From: Cloeon dipterum
Lineage: Eukaryota; Arthropoda; Insecta; Ephemeroptera; Baetidae
Direction: 5' to 3'
Assembly (NCBI RefSeq): GCF_949628265.1
Contig: NC_088786.1
Coordinates: 21,287,681-21,351,680 of the forward strand
Length of the DNA stretch: 64,000 nt
The translations under genes were made by a program, and so were the position numbers. The notes beneath the pieces are model-generated. The model was not told the origin of the DNA. It made no database searches and saw nothing but the letters and a program-made list of their open reading frames with translations. Positions 21,181 through 35,600 of this stretch are shown piece after piece (position 1 is the stretch's first letter; each line of letters begins with the position of its first letter).

Positions 21181-23799
21181 AAATATGTTTTGCGATTTGT
21201 TTGAGAGATTTTGATCTGGAGGGCTGTTGGCAGGAATCAATGGTTTTGGACCCTACGTACTGGAAATCTGAAACACACATCGAAACGAGCGTTGAGAATT
21301 TTCGTCGCAACTGGTTTAAGCATGCAATGATTTTTAATTTGAAAACATGCACGATGTAGAACTGTTAGAAAATTCGAGGACGCGTCAAATGCGATCCATG
21401 GTCCCTTTGTTAACAGTGTTAGTGTCTGATAAGTGTTTTTCATCACTGTCTGTGCATTCGTCTGTGAAACAATTTGTCACCTAATTTGTGTACAAAAGAG
21501 AACTCTATAATACATTTTGTTGATTTCCTTTGGAAGTGGAAGAGTAACGGGTTAATTTTCCATGCTAATCTGCGAACACATATATAATTGAATCTTAAAT
21601 TGCATAAATGACTGTTTGGTCTAGGCTTGGGAATTTGGTTTGGATTTACGGTCAAAGTAGGAAAGCTTTTCAAACGGTGGGAACTGTCTCCCTACTTGAA
21701 TTCTTATTTTATTTCACAGCAAAGATTGGCCCTAAAGGTTTTATACGCTTTTGGACAGGCCTCGAAGAGAGGAATCGAAATTTGAAAAAGCAATTAACTG
21801 CACTCAGTTGCTGCGTGCAATAAAAAAGAGCATCAAATAAATGTCGCCAACCATCCCTCTTACAAATTCACAAGCCCACAAGATTTTTGAGGAGTTTCGA
21901 AAAAAATACAATGCGGTTCTTCTCACAATTGCAAAGAAAGTATACAAAATTTTATTGCTTAAGTGAGTAAACTGTGATGTTAAATGTCCCTTAAGTATAC
22001 TTGTTGATTTAATGAATTACTTGTGTTATTTAACGTTTCTTGTCTGTTAATGGATATAAAATGTTATCTCAAAGCTCAAAGAATAATCTTTTTTGTTGAC
22101 AGGATAATTCCGGAAAAAATTGTATTGCGACACTGGACCCGTTGTCGCGTTAAAAATATCCACTACGTTGTTGATATCTCAGTCAGAATGAGAAAGGGAA
22201 AAGCTTTATGATTCAAATGAAGAAAAATATGAAATAGTTCCCTCGCTTGAATATGTATACATAAGCGTGCATTATCTCTCGACGCGGCCTTCGCTGGCAA
22301 TGAGATAGAGCGCGTCTCGTGTTGAATATGTAAATCTGAAATTGACCCACAACGCACTTTTGTAACGCTTTTAAACTGCGAAAGAAACACACGCACTTTA
22401 CTTGGTTTGAAAAAGCTCAATAATAAACGAAACCGCCTTCGACTTATCGCGGCCGACATCTCTCCGCAAGCGCAAACGCTTTATTTATTTGTGAAAACAA
22501 TCAAAAGGGATAAAGTTTATTGTATGTGTGCAATGAAAGGCCGGCAATTTGCGATGCAAGCAGGCCGATTAATCAGCGGCGCGATTTTCCGCTGGCTTGT
22601 GATCTCTCGGAGCGGGCAATTACAAGGTTGAAAAGCTAATGCATTTATAATGGACGCCGAGGAGAAAATCGGTGCACACACGCGATCGGGCCTACAGTTT
22701 CAGAGATCAACTAGCGGACAAAGGAAGCCGCGAGATCAAATGGCAGATTCGCAAAACGTCGTCGTTCCGATCCCTCGTCGCGATTGTTGTCGTTGAGAAC
22801 CGGCGACGTCCGTTTTTATTACTCCACAATCAAAGACGATTGCTGAAAAGGGACTGATAAGCACAAAGGAAACCGCGCGAGAAGTTGAAAAGCCGCAGGA
22901 AAGCAGCAGGAGTTGATGGTTTTATACGTTGGCGTTTAATTTAACAATTTGCACAAATTGCTTTTGAATTAGGCTTGAAGGTTGGACGGCATCTTTACAC
23001 GAAGCACTTTCAGATCGTATAAAGCTGGGCGTGGGTACTTTTAATTCTGCTCAAAGGATGCGCGCGTGGTACTCAACGTGGATAATCATAATCGTTGCCC
23101 CATAAAAGGTGCAAAGTGGTCCCTCGGAAATTATTATTGCACAGTATTCGGTGAGTGTGTCGCGCCGGGTGCTTGGCCACAAAGGTTTCTCGAGTGCAAT
23201 CAGGTGGCAACACATCAGGAAAGACCTTGGCAGGCGACATAGTCGCACAGAGTCAACTCTCTGCTGGGGAATACGCGGAACTCGGTTTGAAAAAAAAACG
23301 TTACCTCACTCAATTTATTGTGCGGTTCAAGTCACGGAGACAGATGCAAGCGAACGCAACGCCAAAGAGAATGCCAATGCGGGACTGCAAGTGCATTTCA
23401 AATGCCCCTCTGATTTCACACTCTTCCATCCACGAAAAGGCTAGACAGCGTTATTACAAAGACGCCTTTGCCAAGTGAAACTAAATATTCCATTCTCTTT
23501 TGTTTTTATTTACACGCCCGGAGCCAGCAGAGTGTGAATAGAGGCTTGGATTCCAACCCAGTGGAAACCAACCAGGCATAGATAGTTCGTGGACAAACGC
23601 GATTTCGCCACTTTAATTTCGACCCTCTGCTCTAATTTATTCCACTAAGCATTTCCACAGGGCTTGAAAATATTTTAAATAATCCAAAACTAGCTCTAAA
23701 TTACTACCCCATACATTATTTCAAAATTAACAAAACCAGTATATTATATTTAAATTAAATGTAAAATAATAAAATATTCCAGCGTTATTAAAGCTACTT

Positions 23800-24480
23800 T
23801 TTCTAGGGGGTTGATATATGGCAATTTGGGTTGAAGGGTAAGCACCCCTTTAACACTTCAGCTGGTCAGGGGAGGTCGAGACGACTCTAACGGTAGTTAT
23901 ATCTTGCAATACTGATACCCGAGATTTGGACTTGACATCTTTGCAAAACACAAAAAGTTGTAAAAATAATGTTGTCGAGCTTTAAAGTGAAATATTATCT
24001 CAAAAATTAAATTGGAACACCTCCCCCAATTTTTCACACATTTGTTGCGATGACTTTCAAGCACATTTTCATAATTAAAAAATCCTGAGTTTATAAAACT
24101 AAATTTTATTTCACAATTTGATTTGTAAGAAATGACCTATCACTCCTGCGCGAGTGAGGACTGTGAGTGCAAATTCTATGATAAATCAATCAACTTCTAT
24201 CATTTCCTTGAATTTGATAAAAAAAACAATTTGACACTGTGTCAAGCCACCAAAGCAAAAACGAGCAGTGAGAACTGTGTCTTTCTTATATATTGTCTTA
24301 GTCTTTTGTACACCTTTGGTGTTTAATAAAGATTTCATCAAATTTTATTTAAAAACTAAAATAGTAGTGTCAGTTCGATCGGGCTTGGCAAGAGAAATCC
24401 AAAGCACCCCTTAGTTTAGAAATATCACCACGAGGAAATGAGATACTGAGGTCTCAAAGTTTTCCCAAATTGTCTCGTAA
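23800..24480 (+). repeat. Dispersed repeat copy 2
   Basis: Colinear with the inverted copy at 11128-11575 across at least three blocks (about 23830-23900, 24010-24080, 24391-24472), and longer because of extra sequence around 24120-24350. No ORF with family resemblance. Confidence 0.6.
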
Positions 24481-25744
24481 AATTCGAAAACTGATTCCGG
24501 TGTAAATTCGTTGAGTTTGCTCTACCGCATGCACATTTTATCCAGAGACCTATGTCGTTTCATCAATAGCCATTTTTGGTCTGTCATCAACAACGAGTTA
24601 TTTTGCGTAATTGCGGTTTTTAGCTCCGAGAAAACAAACTTGAGCGTGAAAACAGATCATCCAGCCTGCGAGGAAACTTGAAACTCGCTGCTCAAAGACC
24701 TCGAGAGATCAAAATAAAATCATGTGGACATGCGGTAGCACAGACAAGTTGTTTAAAATGTCACGTATTTCGCGTCAAAATTGAAATGGAAATTGAATTT
24801 GAAAAACAGTCGGCGCAGGTTACACACATGTCAAGTGTCGTGTTTGCTTGATAATTTGACGCGTGAGTTGCGGCGCGTCTGCAGCGCAAGAGATTTGCAT
24901 TTGAAGCTGTTTAAAATGCAATGAGGATATTTTCCCTTCATTGTCCCTCATCCTCATTGGTGATGACGGCCAATTCACACCCGAGCACGCCGCCGCGCCG
25001 ATTAGCAATTATCGTATGCCGCATGGGGCGCGCAGTGCCGCGCTTGCTCAAGCGGCCGAGCGGGCGTCTCTCTGTCATTCGCGTCAGTTCGCAATCGGCA
25101 CCTCTCAAAAACTAATTGCGGATGGCGCGATGACGATTACGAGACTGCCTGCCTTTTTATGCATGCACAGCAATTTTCTTCCCCTGACGGCGGCTCATCA
25201 AGCGCGGCCGCATTTGTGTGCAAGTGTCATGTTCAGCTGGTGAGCCCACGTAAACAGCTGAAAATAGATCCAATGCGCCAATTTTTGCGCTTGATCGCGC
25301 TCTAATTTTGATGCTTTACACACCGGTGTGCGTTTAAAATGTAAACGCAAGTTTTTGTATTCGGGTCAACGGGTCAAATATGAGCAGTTTCGCCCCCCAC
25401 AACCTCCAGCTGCAACGAGAAAAATACACTAAGAAATCAGTCTTTCATGAAGTAGTGGATCTTTAAATTTTTACGCGTACTATCAGACGGTTTTATTTAT
25501 ATAGTTGAAGATAAGAAGCTTAATCTACGGTTTTTGAATGAGCTTTTAGAGATAGTATGTTGAAATATGGATTAGAATTTTCTTGACAGGAGATTTTTAA
25601 TTGATTTGGTCACTCCTTTGTGAGTGTTGCTCAATGGAAGAAGATACCAGTATCATCATTCACGTCCCATGATGTGCTGAAGTAGTTTTAGGGTGATAAA
25701 CAAAATTCCGGTGCAAACAATACAAAATTGTGCAATTTTACGTT

Positions 25745-25935
25745 TTATGGGGGTGAAAAAAAGGAGATTGAATGGTTGGTACCCTTAGACTGCTTTAGCT
25801 ATCAAAGGGCAGTTGAGACAAAGTCTAACGGTATTCGGTTTTTAAAAATCTGATTATTAGAAGCCGAGATTTGGGCTGCAAATATTTTTCAAAAACCCAA
25901 AAAGCGCAAGTATTGTAGTTTTTTTCTAATAAAAA
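25745..25935 (+). repeat. Dispersed repeat copy 3, partial
   Basis: Resembles the left block of the copy at 23800-24000: a run ending GTTGAGACAAAGTCTAACGG, then GCCGAGATTTGGGCT and AAACCCAAAAAG, in the same order and spacing. Weaker match than copies 1 and 2. Confidence 0.4.
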
Positions 25936-26609
25936 TTGAGGCAAAATGGCACTCTAAAGATTTAAATTTTCTAACCTAAACTTTTGCGATTTACAAGATG
26001 GTAATATCAAAAAGTTAAATAATATTTTAATTTTTAAAATCAATTTCGATGATTTGAATTTAGGGGCCATGACCTGAGAGATATTAAAAGGAAAGTTGTT
26101 CCACTTGACGAGACACATGTTCGAATTTTTGTTCTGCGACCAATTTCAACCGATTTTGAGAAAACTAAAAAATTCCTAAATATCGAAACTCAAGTACCCG
26201 TAAAACCCACAAATGTGGAAAATTCGGGGATTTCTCAATGGATTTTTGGTCTAATAGGACTTACAGTTTCAGTAAAAAATTTAATCTCAAGATCATCAGA
26301 CCTCTGCCAGAACTCTGCACCTTTCCGGGACATTTACACTCCTAAAATATTCTAAATTTTGAAGAAATGTCATCATGCAGGCAACCCTTTTTCAACTAGC
26401 AATTTTTTTAAATATGAATAGAATAATGAATCGGCTTTGGTGTTGTTCCAGTTCTGCCGTTCCATGTGAGTGTAGTGTGCATACGAAATGCGACTGGAGG
26501 GGCAATTGCAAAGCGAAAGGCATCGCGAGTATTTGTTAGTAGCTCGCCAGAAAGCAGCACTCACCATATCACGACTATTTGTTACATGAGAGGTGCCCCT
26601 GGAATTATG

Positions 26610-29600
26610 CTAGATGCGAGACTCAGGCCCGGGAAGGTTGAGCGGCTCCTGCTGGCTGACCGGTGCGGGAATGGGTGGCAGGCTAATTTTCCGGTTCTTC
26701 TTTTCCGTAACTGCATGTTAACAAAAAAATAAAAAAAGAGGTAATTATCGAGTGCACAATTTGTATTTATTTGCGTAGAAATATAGATGTCATCAGGTAC
26801 GTAACCGGCGGGAAGTGAGAATTTCCTGTCAGCAGTCTAAATTTGCTCACCAACATTGTTGGCGATGACCTTCTTGAGCTCTTCGAGGTCCTTGGCGCTG
26901 CACAACGGCGTCTCCACCTCGACGGTGTTGTTGAACTTGCTGTAGTCAACCTCGTACTCGCCTCTGTCCTGCTTGAAGTCGACCATGGACTGGAAGCGGT
27001 GTCCCCAGAGGATCTCTGATGGCAGGAATGACGACCTGGCCTGCGTGGTCATGCCGGTGCTCTCGACCACGCCCTCGAGGATGACGACCAGTTCGAAGCG
27101 CTCCTTGACCATGTCGGCGGCGCTCATGTTGAACAGCGGACTGCTCTCGTCGATCTTGTGCACGATGTTGGTCGGCCAGATGAAAAAGATCTGGTCATCC
27201 TCGGCGCCCTCGCCGCCCACCTTGAGTTCGTGTTGATAGAACTGGATGACCTCGCCCTCGCTGGTCACCCGCTGCTTGATCAGCTGGGCCCGCACGTGGG
27301 CCTCGATGATGTGCGAGCGCCGCATGTCGCCCACGCGGAAGATGAGGCACAGCTGGCCGTCCCGCTGGCAGATGACCGCGTTGCGGCTGAAAAGCAGCGT
27401 CTGCGTGCGCTTCTTTGGCCGGGACAGCTTGGCGAACACGATGCCCACCATGAAGGCCTGGATCATCACGCCGGCGATGCACTGCACGCACATCACGAAG
27501 ATGGCCTCGGGACACTCCTCCGAGATGAATCTGAAACACCGAGGCAGCAGGTGAGATAATTGAGCTGGTTTTCCAAAGTGCCTGATTAATTGCGACCTGA
27601 GATATAATAAAAATCTTCAATTAACACCCGGCCTCAAGAGTAAGAGCTTTTAAATGGAACCAGTTTTTGTCTCTAGCGATTTGCATTAGTTGAACGCCGC
27701 AATTACTTATACAAACGTTGGAAAATATTCAAAGAGGAGTAAAGATTTATGTCTCGTTGGAGTATGCTAGCAGTGCGCGTCACGGGGGTTCGTGGTATTT
27801 GGCCGTGAATGCAACCTGCACAGCACGCATGCTCGACCAGTTGCATAACTCGGTTGAGTGAAAGTTCTCGAATTAACTCCGCGAAGGAGCTGCAGCGACT
27901 AAATTAAGCTTAGCGTAGATTAAATTGCCATTTCATAGCTCATAAATAGAGCGCAAAGAGACTCTTATCTATTTCAACGAGTAAGGAAAGTTTCACAAAC
28001 TTAAATTATTGCAAACACAGGATTTCAGTAATAAATATAATGAACATAAATATAAATGACTCTGTCCTCTAGGGTTATAAGGTTATTATGTTATTTCTCT
28101 TGAAATAAAAGCGCTGCAAGATGCACAATTTGGTACTCAGGCGAAACCCTCGGGGTCAATATAAATAAATTTATTAAGTATGCTGATAAAAATAGAAGCA
28201 GTCGTAAAAATTCAATTTCGAAAGTACCACTCTTGGTTATTACGTTCTATTGTGTGTGTTAAAACAATTTGGTCTGAAGAAACACTTCTTCCAACTTGTA
28301 AAATGCTAATTAAGTTACAGCAATAGTACAAGTCTGAGCCTGTTTTTCAATGTAACATGAACAACAAGTCCCTGACGAAAGCTACACTGCATGTGATAAA
28401 AAAATTGACAGCCAAGTGTCCAATGACAGCATTCCGGCGATGATTTTTCTGGGATATTAAATTATTCGTTCCCAATGACGATTTTTTGCATAATCCTTGT
28501 GGTGCAACTTTAATGAGATATTATCTCATTTGCAAAATAATATCATACAAAAAATTTTAATGGATTTTAACATAACAAGTATGATTCCGTTGCAACATCA
28601 ATAACAACAAGGAAATTTCCTTATGAATTGTGAAACGTATCGATGGAATAACTTACCGGCACTCTGGATTTATCAAGATTTGAGCTTTTAAGTCTTTTGA
28701 TTATTAGACCATCTGATTTTGTATTTAAAATTTAAAATTCTAATCACTGTTTGTATTTTCGAAGTTTAACTTATTTGAGTGGGATGCAATTTTTTAAATG
28801 CCTTTTATATTTGGTGAGCCTTGCTCAAAAGTGGAAAAATTATTGTGGTTGTAATTTTTATGGTAAAATGTTTCAGTTGAAAATATACAGAAAATACAGC
28901 AGCTATCTCGATATAAAGCGATTTAAATTACTCCCGAGAATTACGTAATGAGAAAGAAAAATTGATAGAAATGCTCATTATACACCAGGTTAGCTGCATA
29001 TAATTAAACTAATTGGAAAATCTATTATGATTATACCTCATGTGCATCTGCCTTCAATAGCTTCTACCAACAATAGTATTGAAAAAATTTTAATAATTTT
29101 CTAGACCATCACACGACGGTGTTAATTCAATATTTTTTATTATTGAGGATATATTTTTTCTATCTATTTGAAATTTAATGCAGTGCTGAATTTTCAATTC
29201 GAGAACAATTAGTTATTTCTTTCTTGTCTCATACCAACAAAAACAAATCCCGATTTTCCTGTGCCTGAAAACCTCTTTTTATTCCTTGACCCGTTATGTT
29301 CAGGAATCAAAGTATGCTGAATTTAACGGCTTAGCAATAGAGGTTTTAATTTTTTGAAATATTTTTCATTGAATCAAGTAAGAAAATAAATTTCTTCCAG
29401 CTCTGCTTGTAGCTGAGGATTAAAAGGAATGTAGGTCAGAGGTCGAAAAAAGTGGTGTTTAAAAAACCGGGAAAAGCTATAGTTTCATTCTGAACCAATT
29501 TTGAATTTTGTTTATTAAAAAACCCACCTGGCACCATATCCTATGGTGTGCTGCGTTTCGACGCTGAAGAGGAAAGCGGCGGTGAAGGAGTCCATGCTGC

Positions 29601-32600
29601 TGACGCAGGTGATGTTCGGCCGCTGCTCCACGGGCTTCAGGTCGCCGTGTGCCGCCGCGATGGTGAACCAAACCAGGGCGAACGCCAGCCATGAGAGGAC
29701 GAAGTTGAGGGCGAACACGAGCAGCGTCCAGCGCCACTGAGCGTCGACCAGCGTTGTGAAGATATCTTGCAGGTAGCGGCGCCGACGCTTGGCCACGTTC
29801 GTCTGCGTCACGTTGCAGTCGCCGCCTTTGAAGACGACGCGGCGTCGGAAACGACGATGGCTGAAGCGCGAAAGGCGTCTGCAACAGGATTGATACAATA
29901 GAGAAAACAAGTTTGCGTATTTTGGTCCAGTCTTAGGGACGGCGAAGCACATTTTGATTTTTTCCTGGATGCGGACAGCCATGTTCCAGCGTAATGAGTT
30001 TCCATTCGAAATTATCTTGAATAGAGTAAGTTTTATTATCAAATTTATCATCAGGAGGAAGTGGTAAGTATCGAGCACTGGAGCAAAAAACGGCATCCGT
30101 GCTTCAGGGAAAGGATATTATTAAATGTGGTAGCTTTCGCTCTGTTATATAAGTTACTTTTGATATCTATTGACTAGTGGCAGCTAGGCGGCATGGAAAT
30201 AAAAATTAAATGCCCATTTACGGATCGTTTACAGCCTTGCACGCTTCATCGCTTTAACACCTGTCCTACTGTCGTCGTAAAATCGTCTTTTTACGAGGTG
30301 TTGAGATTTCAGGAAGTCAATTCCAACACTTCCAACACAACATTGATCGGTTCGTTGGGTGATCAACAATCATCAACACAGATTCGCACCCGATGAGTAA
30401 ACACAGATGATATTTATAAACCTGCTTCGAAGTTTGGGTGGCCGTGAAAAGTATTATGCAAATAAACGAGCAGTGTTTCGAAAGCATTTTCGAGGCGCAT
30501 CTTCAGTGTCTCGGGCAAACAAACAAGTTCAGCCGATGCCTGTGTGCCACGCCGAAAATTTTTCAATCGTAAAAAGTGAGCCATTATGCGGTAATTATAG
30601 GCTGCTGCAAATTACATAGCCCACGCAAAATGCGCGGCGGCGTTCAGCGAGAGTCTGGCCAAAAGTCTGCACGCGGATTGTTTATAATTGCCGCGAGCAC
30701 GAGAGCAGCAGCTTGCGAGCGAGAAACAAACACTCGCATTTAATGGCTCACTCGTCGCCAAATCGCTGCATCCATCGGTGGAGTGCCCTTTTAAACTGCA
30801 CACATGGCCCGTTTTGCCGGCATTCCTGCGGTGTGTCTCGCGCAAAAGGGTAAAAAATGCGTCGCTGTTGGCTGCAGATCATTCCTAATCGGAAATGGCA
30901 AACGAGGTCAGCAAAGTGACCTCAGCAAGTTCAATGTATCATTCAAGGCGATCGGATCATCGTCGCAGTCGTAATAACTCCATTAAATTTATCCCGATTC
31001 TGATCAGCAAACAAACAAACGCGCGTGCACATGCAGCATTATTAATGAAGAATTTGTATTTTGAAATGTTTTAATTTAATGTATTTAAAGGTTGCCAAAA
31101 GAGGTTGAAGGCTGGTACTTTTCTGGAACATGGAAATACCAGCTTATGTCAATTCTGAGAAGTTTTTAGTTGTGACTTGCAATGCTTGGCTAAAAAGCTA
31201 TTGAGAAAAATCAAAAGATTGTCAGAAATAGAGGAAACGAGCAACTATTTCATCAAAACAGAATAGAACAAACACAAAATCATCAAGCTTTTAGGATCCA
31301 ATTCGTAATTTGAATTTTATCTGATTTCGAGCCAATTAAAAATAGTCCAGATAAAATTATAAAATTTTGTTCAAAATTCAGCAGACGAATCATTTTTTTT
31401 GTAGATGCTGAAAAATCAGAACAGTACAAAATTAAATAAATATTTATCTATAACCTGTTTAATATATTATTAAGAAAAGTGTGAAGAAAGTTAAGACTCA
31501 TTCTCGTCGACCCCTTTGGACAGAATTACAGCGGTGCTAACTTATATTTATTTCAAAATAGTATAACTGTCGTCGAGATGCGGGAAACCACTTGAAGCAG
31601 CATCGTTTCGGATTTTTCGTATCAGTTCCATCTGCTTTTGACTGGTGTTTACGACCAGCCGGCCAATCGAGAACCCAGCGTGCCGCAAAAGTGAGATAAT
31701 GCCTCCAAGCCGTGAAACTGTCGAGCAGTTGGTACATTTAAAATTAAATTAAAATATTGGAGTGTGTGTTACTTGCCTCGTTGTAAAAAGCAGTAGCGAA
31801 TATTGTCAGTTTACTTTGCGTGTTGAGCCAACTAACAACGCTTTTGCAATACTCCAAAGGACGACTTAAGAAATAACATAATTTGTTTAGCCTTTGTAAA
31901 CATGTCGTATGGAAATTTTCGTTTGTCGAAATTACAAGCCTTGCTTTCAGAGAAAAAGCAACCGACGCATTCTCCACGGACAGATAAAATTGATCAGCAT
32001 TGGTGCGAGCGGTAATAAAGGCGACATTGCGAGGTAATTGTGGCCCTAAAGTGGTCAGCAGACACGCAGAGAACGTCTCAATCAGATCGTAAATCTATCC
32101 GCTGCTCTTGGAGTCGCGGCAGATGCCGGCGGGTTGCAAACACTGGTAGACCTGTCAGCTGCGATAATTGATATTTATGCGCGAGAATAATTCTTTCTTT
32201 TACCATGCATTACGTAACTGCCGGCATGGAATAAATATATTTTCGATTGCAGGCCTTGCCAATGATATTATAATTGCAGCCTTTGCTGCCGAGTCATTTT
32301 CATCTCATTAGACTAGGGGCGCTCAAGGACCGCTTTTACCTCCCGAGACGGCGGCGGCTCCTCTCTCGTTTCAGTTATTTTTTGCCCGCATTGCTTGCAA
32401 CAATTGAACAATTGTCCCATTTGCAAGGTGAAGCGCTCGCTCCGGTTGCAGGTTTTTGGCTCCGACGAGGGAAAGAAAAAGATGAGACGAAAAAAATTCG
32501 AGATAATTGTTATAATTCCTCCTGCCGTTTAAACACGAAAAAAATCTAAACATATAAATATATCTCGTTCGTTTAAAAAAATGTGTATTAGTGATTTTGT

Positions 32601-35600
32601 CAGTCTAATTTGAATTAAACTCACTAAGAAATGGCTAGTAAAGCTTTAATAAATTAAAAAGAAACTGCAGATTATACTCTCTTGAATGTAAACTATCAAA
32701 AATTTTAACAGAAAGTGCGAAGAGCTTTCACCATTCCGTTTTATAAATTTTTGAACATTTTTCAATCACTTACTTGAAAGCAAAACTTGTAATGTATACT
32801 AAACGATATATTTAAGTGTTTACAAAATATATTAGTTGTTGCTATTTTCCTTGATCAAAAATATGATGACTAAACTTGTTATTCACCTTGAACCTTCGAT
32901 ATCGTTTGATTAGATTTAAAATCAAATGTTGAAACCATATAATAAATTCCTACTTTAAACACCAATGTTGCAACCATTTTTTCCAATTTTTTGAATTTGC
33001 TGCGGTAAAATTTGTCTCCGAAACCTAAAAATGCTGGTTGTCCTAATTGGCCCGAATTCAAATTGTCGAAATTACGAGCCTACTCGGAAGTGGCACAAGT
33101 TGCTGCGTGTTTGATAAAAAAAATCACTTTTTGATTAGCAGTGGCAACGGTCCACATCTTGAACTCATCCACCAACCAAAATATCTTTGCATGCATAGTT
33201 AAAAAAATTGAAAGCGTCAGACCTCATTCTATCCTGTGCGGATTGTGAGTATGTGGAGGCGAACAACGTACTTGCTGTCATGTTTGTTTCTTGAGATGTG
33301 AAGACTTGAATTAATTGCAATTGAACGACACGCCGCACTTTCTCCGATTAGGTGACGATCCTACTTTAGTGTTTGACACTCTAGCCAAGGCAGCTATACA
33401 CAACCGATACCGACCTAAAGTAAATCACCACTTACGCCGACAACATCGTTGAAATTGTTTGTTTCCAGATTACTATTTGATTGTGTTGTGCAGTACACAT
33501 TTCCCCTCAGAACAAACGCTTGGGATATTTTCTTATAGATTTTTACCAATGGATCCTCCAATGTGATAAATTAGGAATTGTTATCATCGTACGTCCTTTA
33601 GCGTTTGAAAATGCCACCGAATACTAGAAATTTTAAGGCACTACCACTGCAATTTAGGATGAATCCTGCAGCTGTGCATTCTTCACTCAAAATAATTTCT
33701 TTTGACGAGCTTAACCAAAAATCGGTTTATTCTATCTTCAATCGCCGTGGTAACGAAATAAAAATTAACATAAAAATAATTTGTTGACTGCGGCAATTGG
33801 CTGGACTGATTTTTTGTTTTCAGTAGCACATAAAAAACAATTTTAAGTGTAGAATGCACAGTAGCAAGATTGAGTCTGAAATCACAGCGGAATTCCATTA
33901 AAATCAAAAGTAACCACTGGCTCCTCCTATAGGAGACTTTGTATCCTAAGGGACTTTCGCAACTGGTGAATTAAATTGTTAAGATAAAACGTTCCCATGT
34001 GTTTTCGTACTGTACAAATAGCTAATTCGGCCCCGCAGGCCTTATCAGCAGTGATCTACCTTCGAAACAAAATTCATGCCACTGGATTAGCTGCAAAATA
34101 TGTGAGTTATGTCCAACTGCATTATTTTTTTAACAAAACCGAAAAGAGAAACGAGAGTGACGAAATCTTACCAATCTCGCCATGATTTTTTACAGTTATT
34201 TTTTATCTAAAAATTAAAACCCCCACATGGTTTATGTCTAGACATTTCTGCCGACGCATATCTACAGGCAATTTACGCCCATCCTGAGAATCCAGGCGAG
34301 AAATTAGATTACACTGAGATTATGCTGATCAGCCATATACACGAAATTCAAATCCCGTCTGCACAGCAGCAGCAGGTTTTTTTGTTTCAAAGACAAGTTG
34401 GAGCTACTACTTACTTAGATTAAGATAGTGTCTGGCCGTAATAAGTTGATAATTTCGCAATTGAGCGAATACCGCCCGCTGACCGAAACACGCGCGGCTG
34501 TTTGATAAATTATGCACACAGCCCACACGCGTGATATAAATCTGCGCTGATTTGCATAACTTTATTTGAGTGGCGAGAGGAGTTGTTTTAGCAACAGGTG
34601 CGTGTAGCCTTTGGCCAGGTAATTATAATACACATATGTATATATGCTGGCAGCATCTCGGCGCGGGACGCAGACTATGAGGAGAAAACCCGGCCGCGTC
34701 CGCGTCCGTCCGTTGCTCACAATTGAAACGGCAATTAACATGCGCGCATTTCTCTCTCTGGGGAATTCCTGCTCCAAGCAGAGGAGAAATATCTGATTAA
34801 TAATTGCTGTGAGCATCATGCCTCGCGATAATTCGACTTGAAAAAATGCAAATTTTTTTAGAACGCGGCGTGGTCTCGCGCCAGCTGTTGATTTCCGAGA
34901 CTAAATATCGCGATGACTTTTGAACTGATTTAATCGAGGCGCGTTGCGAGCTGAAAATTCTGACCTTGCCTCACTTTAGGAGAGAAAAGCGCCCTGGATC
35001 TGTTTTCGCTGCCCAGATGCAGATAGATAACCCCTGCCGGCGTTTTCGCAGAAATAAGCCACAACACTCTTTGTGAGACGAGAAGAAGAAATAAAACAGC
35101 TTTCATTTTAGCGTTAAACATCTCATTCAACGCTTGTTTTGCAACAGTTGCGATTTATTAAAATGTGCCAATTTATATTTTATAATTGGGTGGTGCCTTC
35201 TGACTGCTTTGTCTTGATCTAACATAAAATTGCAACCATATGGCGAGCCTGAATGCAAATTGTGGCAATAATTTTAGGTGCCAAAATGACTTATTCGGTG
35301 AAAGAGACATTTGCGGCAGTTGATTTGAATAAACCGTTTGCGAAATTCCGTCTAGACAAATTTGCAAACTAAACCCCTGTTATATCCTGTGGCTCACAAC
35401 AAGCCATAAGAGTTGTCTCTCTCATACTCACACAGCAAAGCCACTTTTACGTTTGCAAAATGTCTGCATTTTACATAAAATGTTTTGCTTGTGTACATAT
35501 ATTCCTCCGCAGGCGCTCATGTAAATCGTGCAAACAATTATTATACGCGTTTCCTTTGTGCACACAAAGATTTTAATTTAGCCTTTTACTTTTTACATGA

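Larger units (their letters stand above)
21181..26609. other. Spacer between Kir-A and Kir-B
   Basis: No gene recognised. It holds two plus-oriented copies of a dispersed repeat (23800-24480 and a partial copy at 25745-25935). AT-rich stretches alternate with moderately GC-rich stretches (about 22260-23460 and 24600-25250) that have no coding signal and could be regulatory. Confidence 0.4.
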
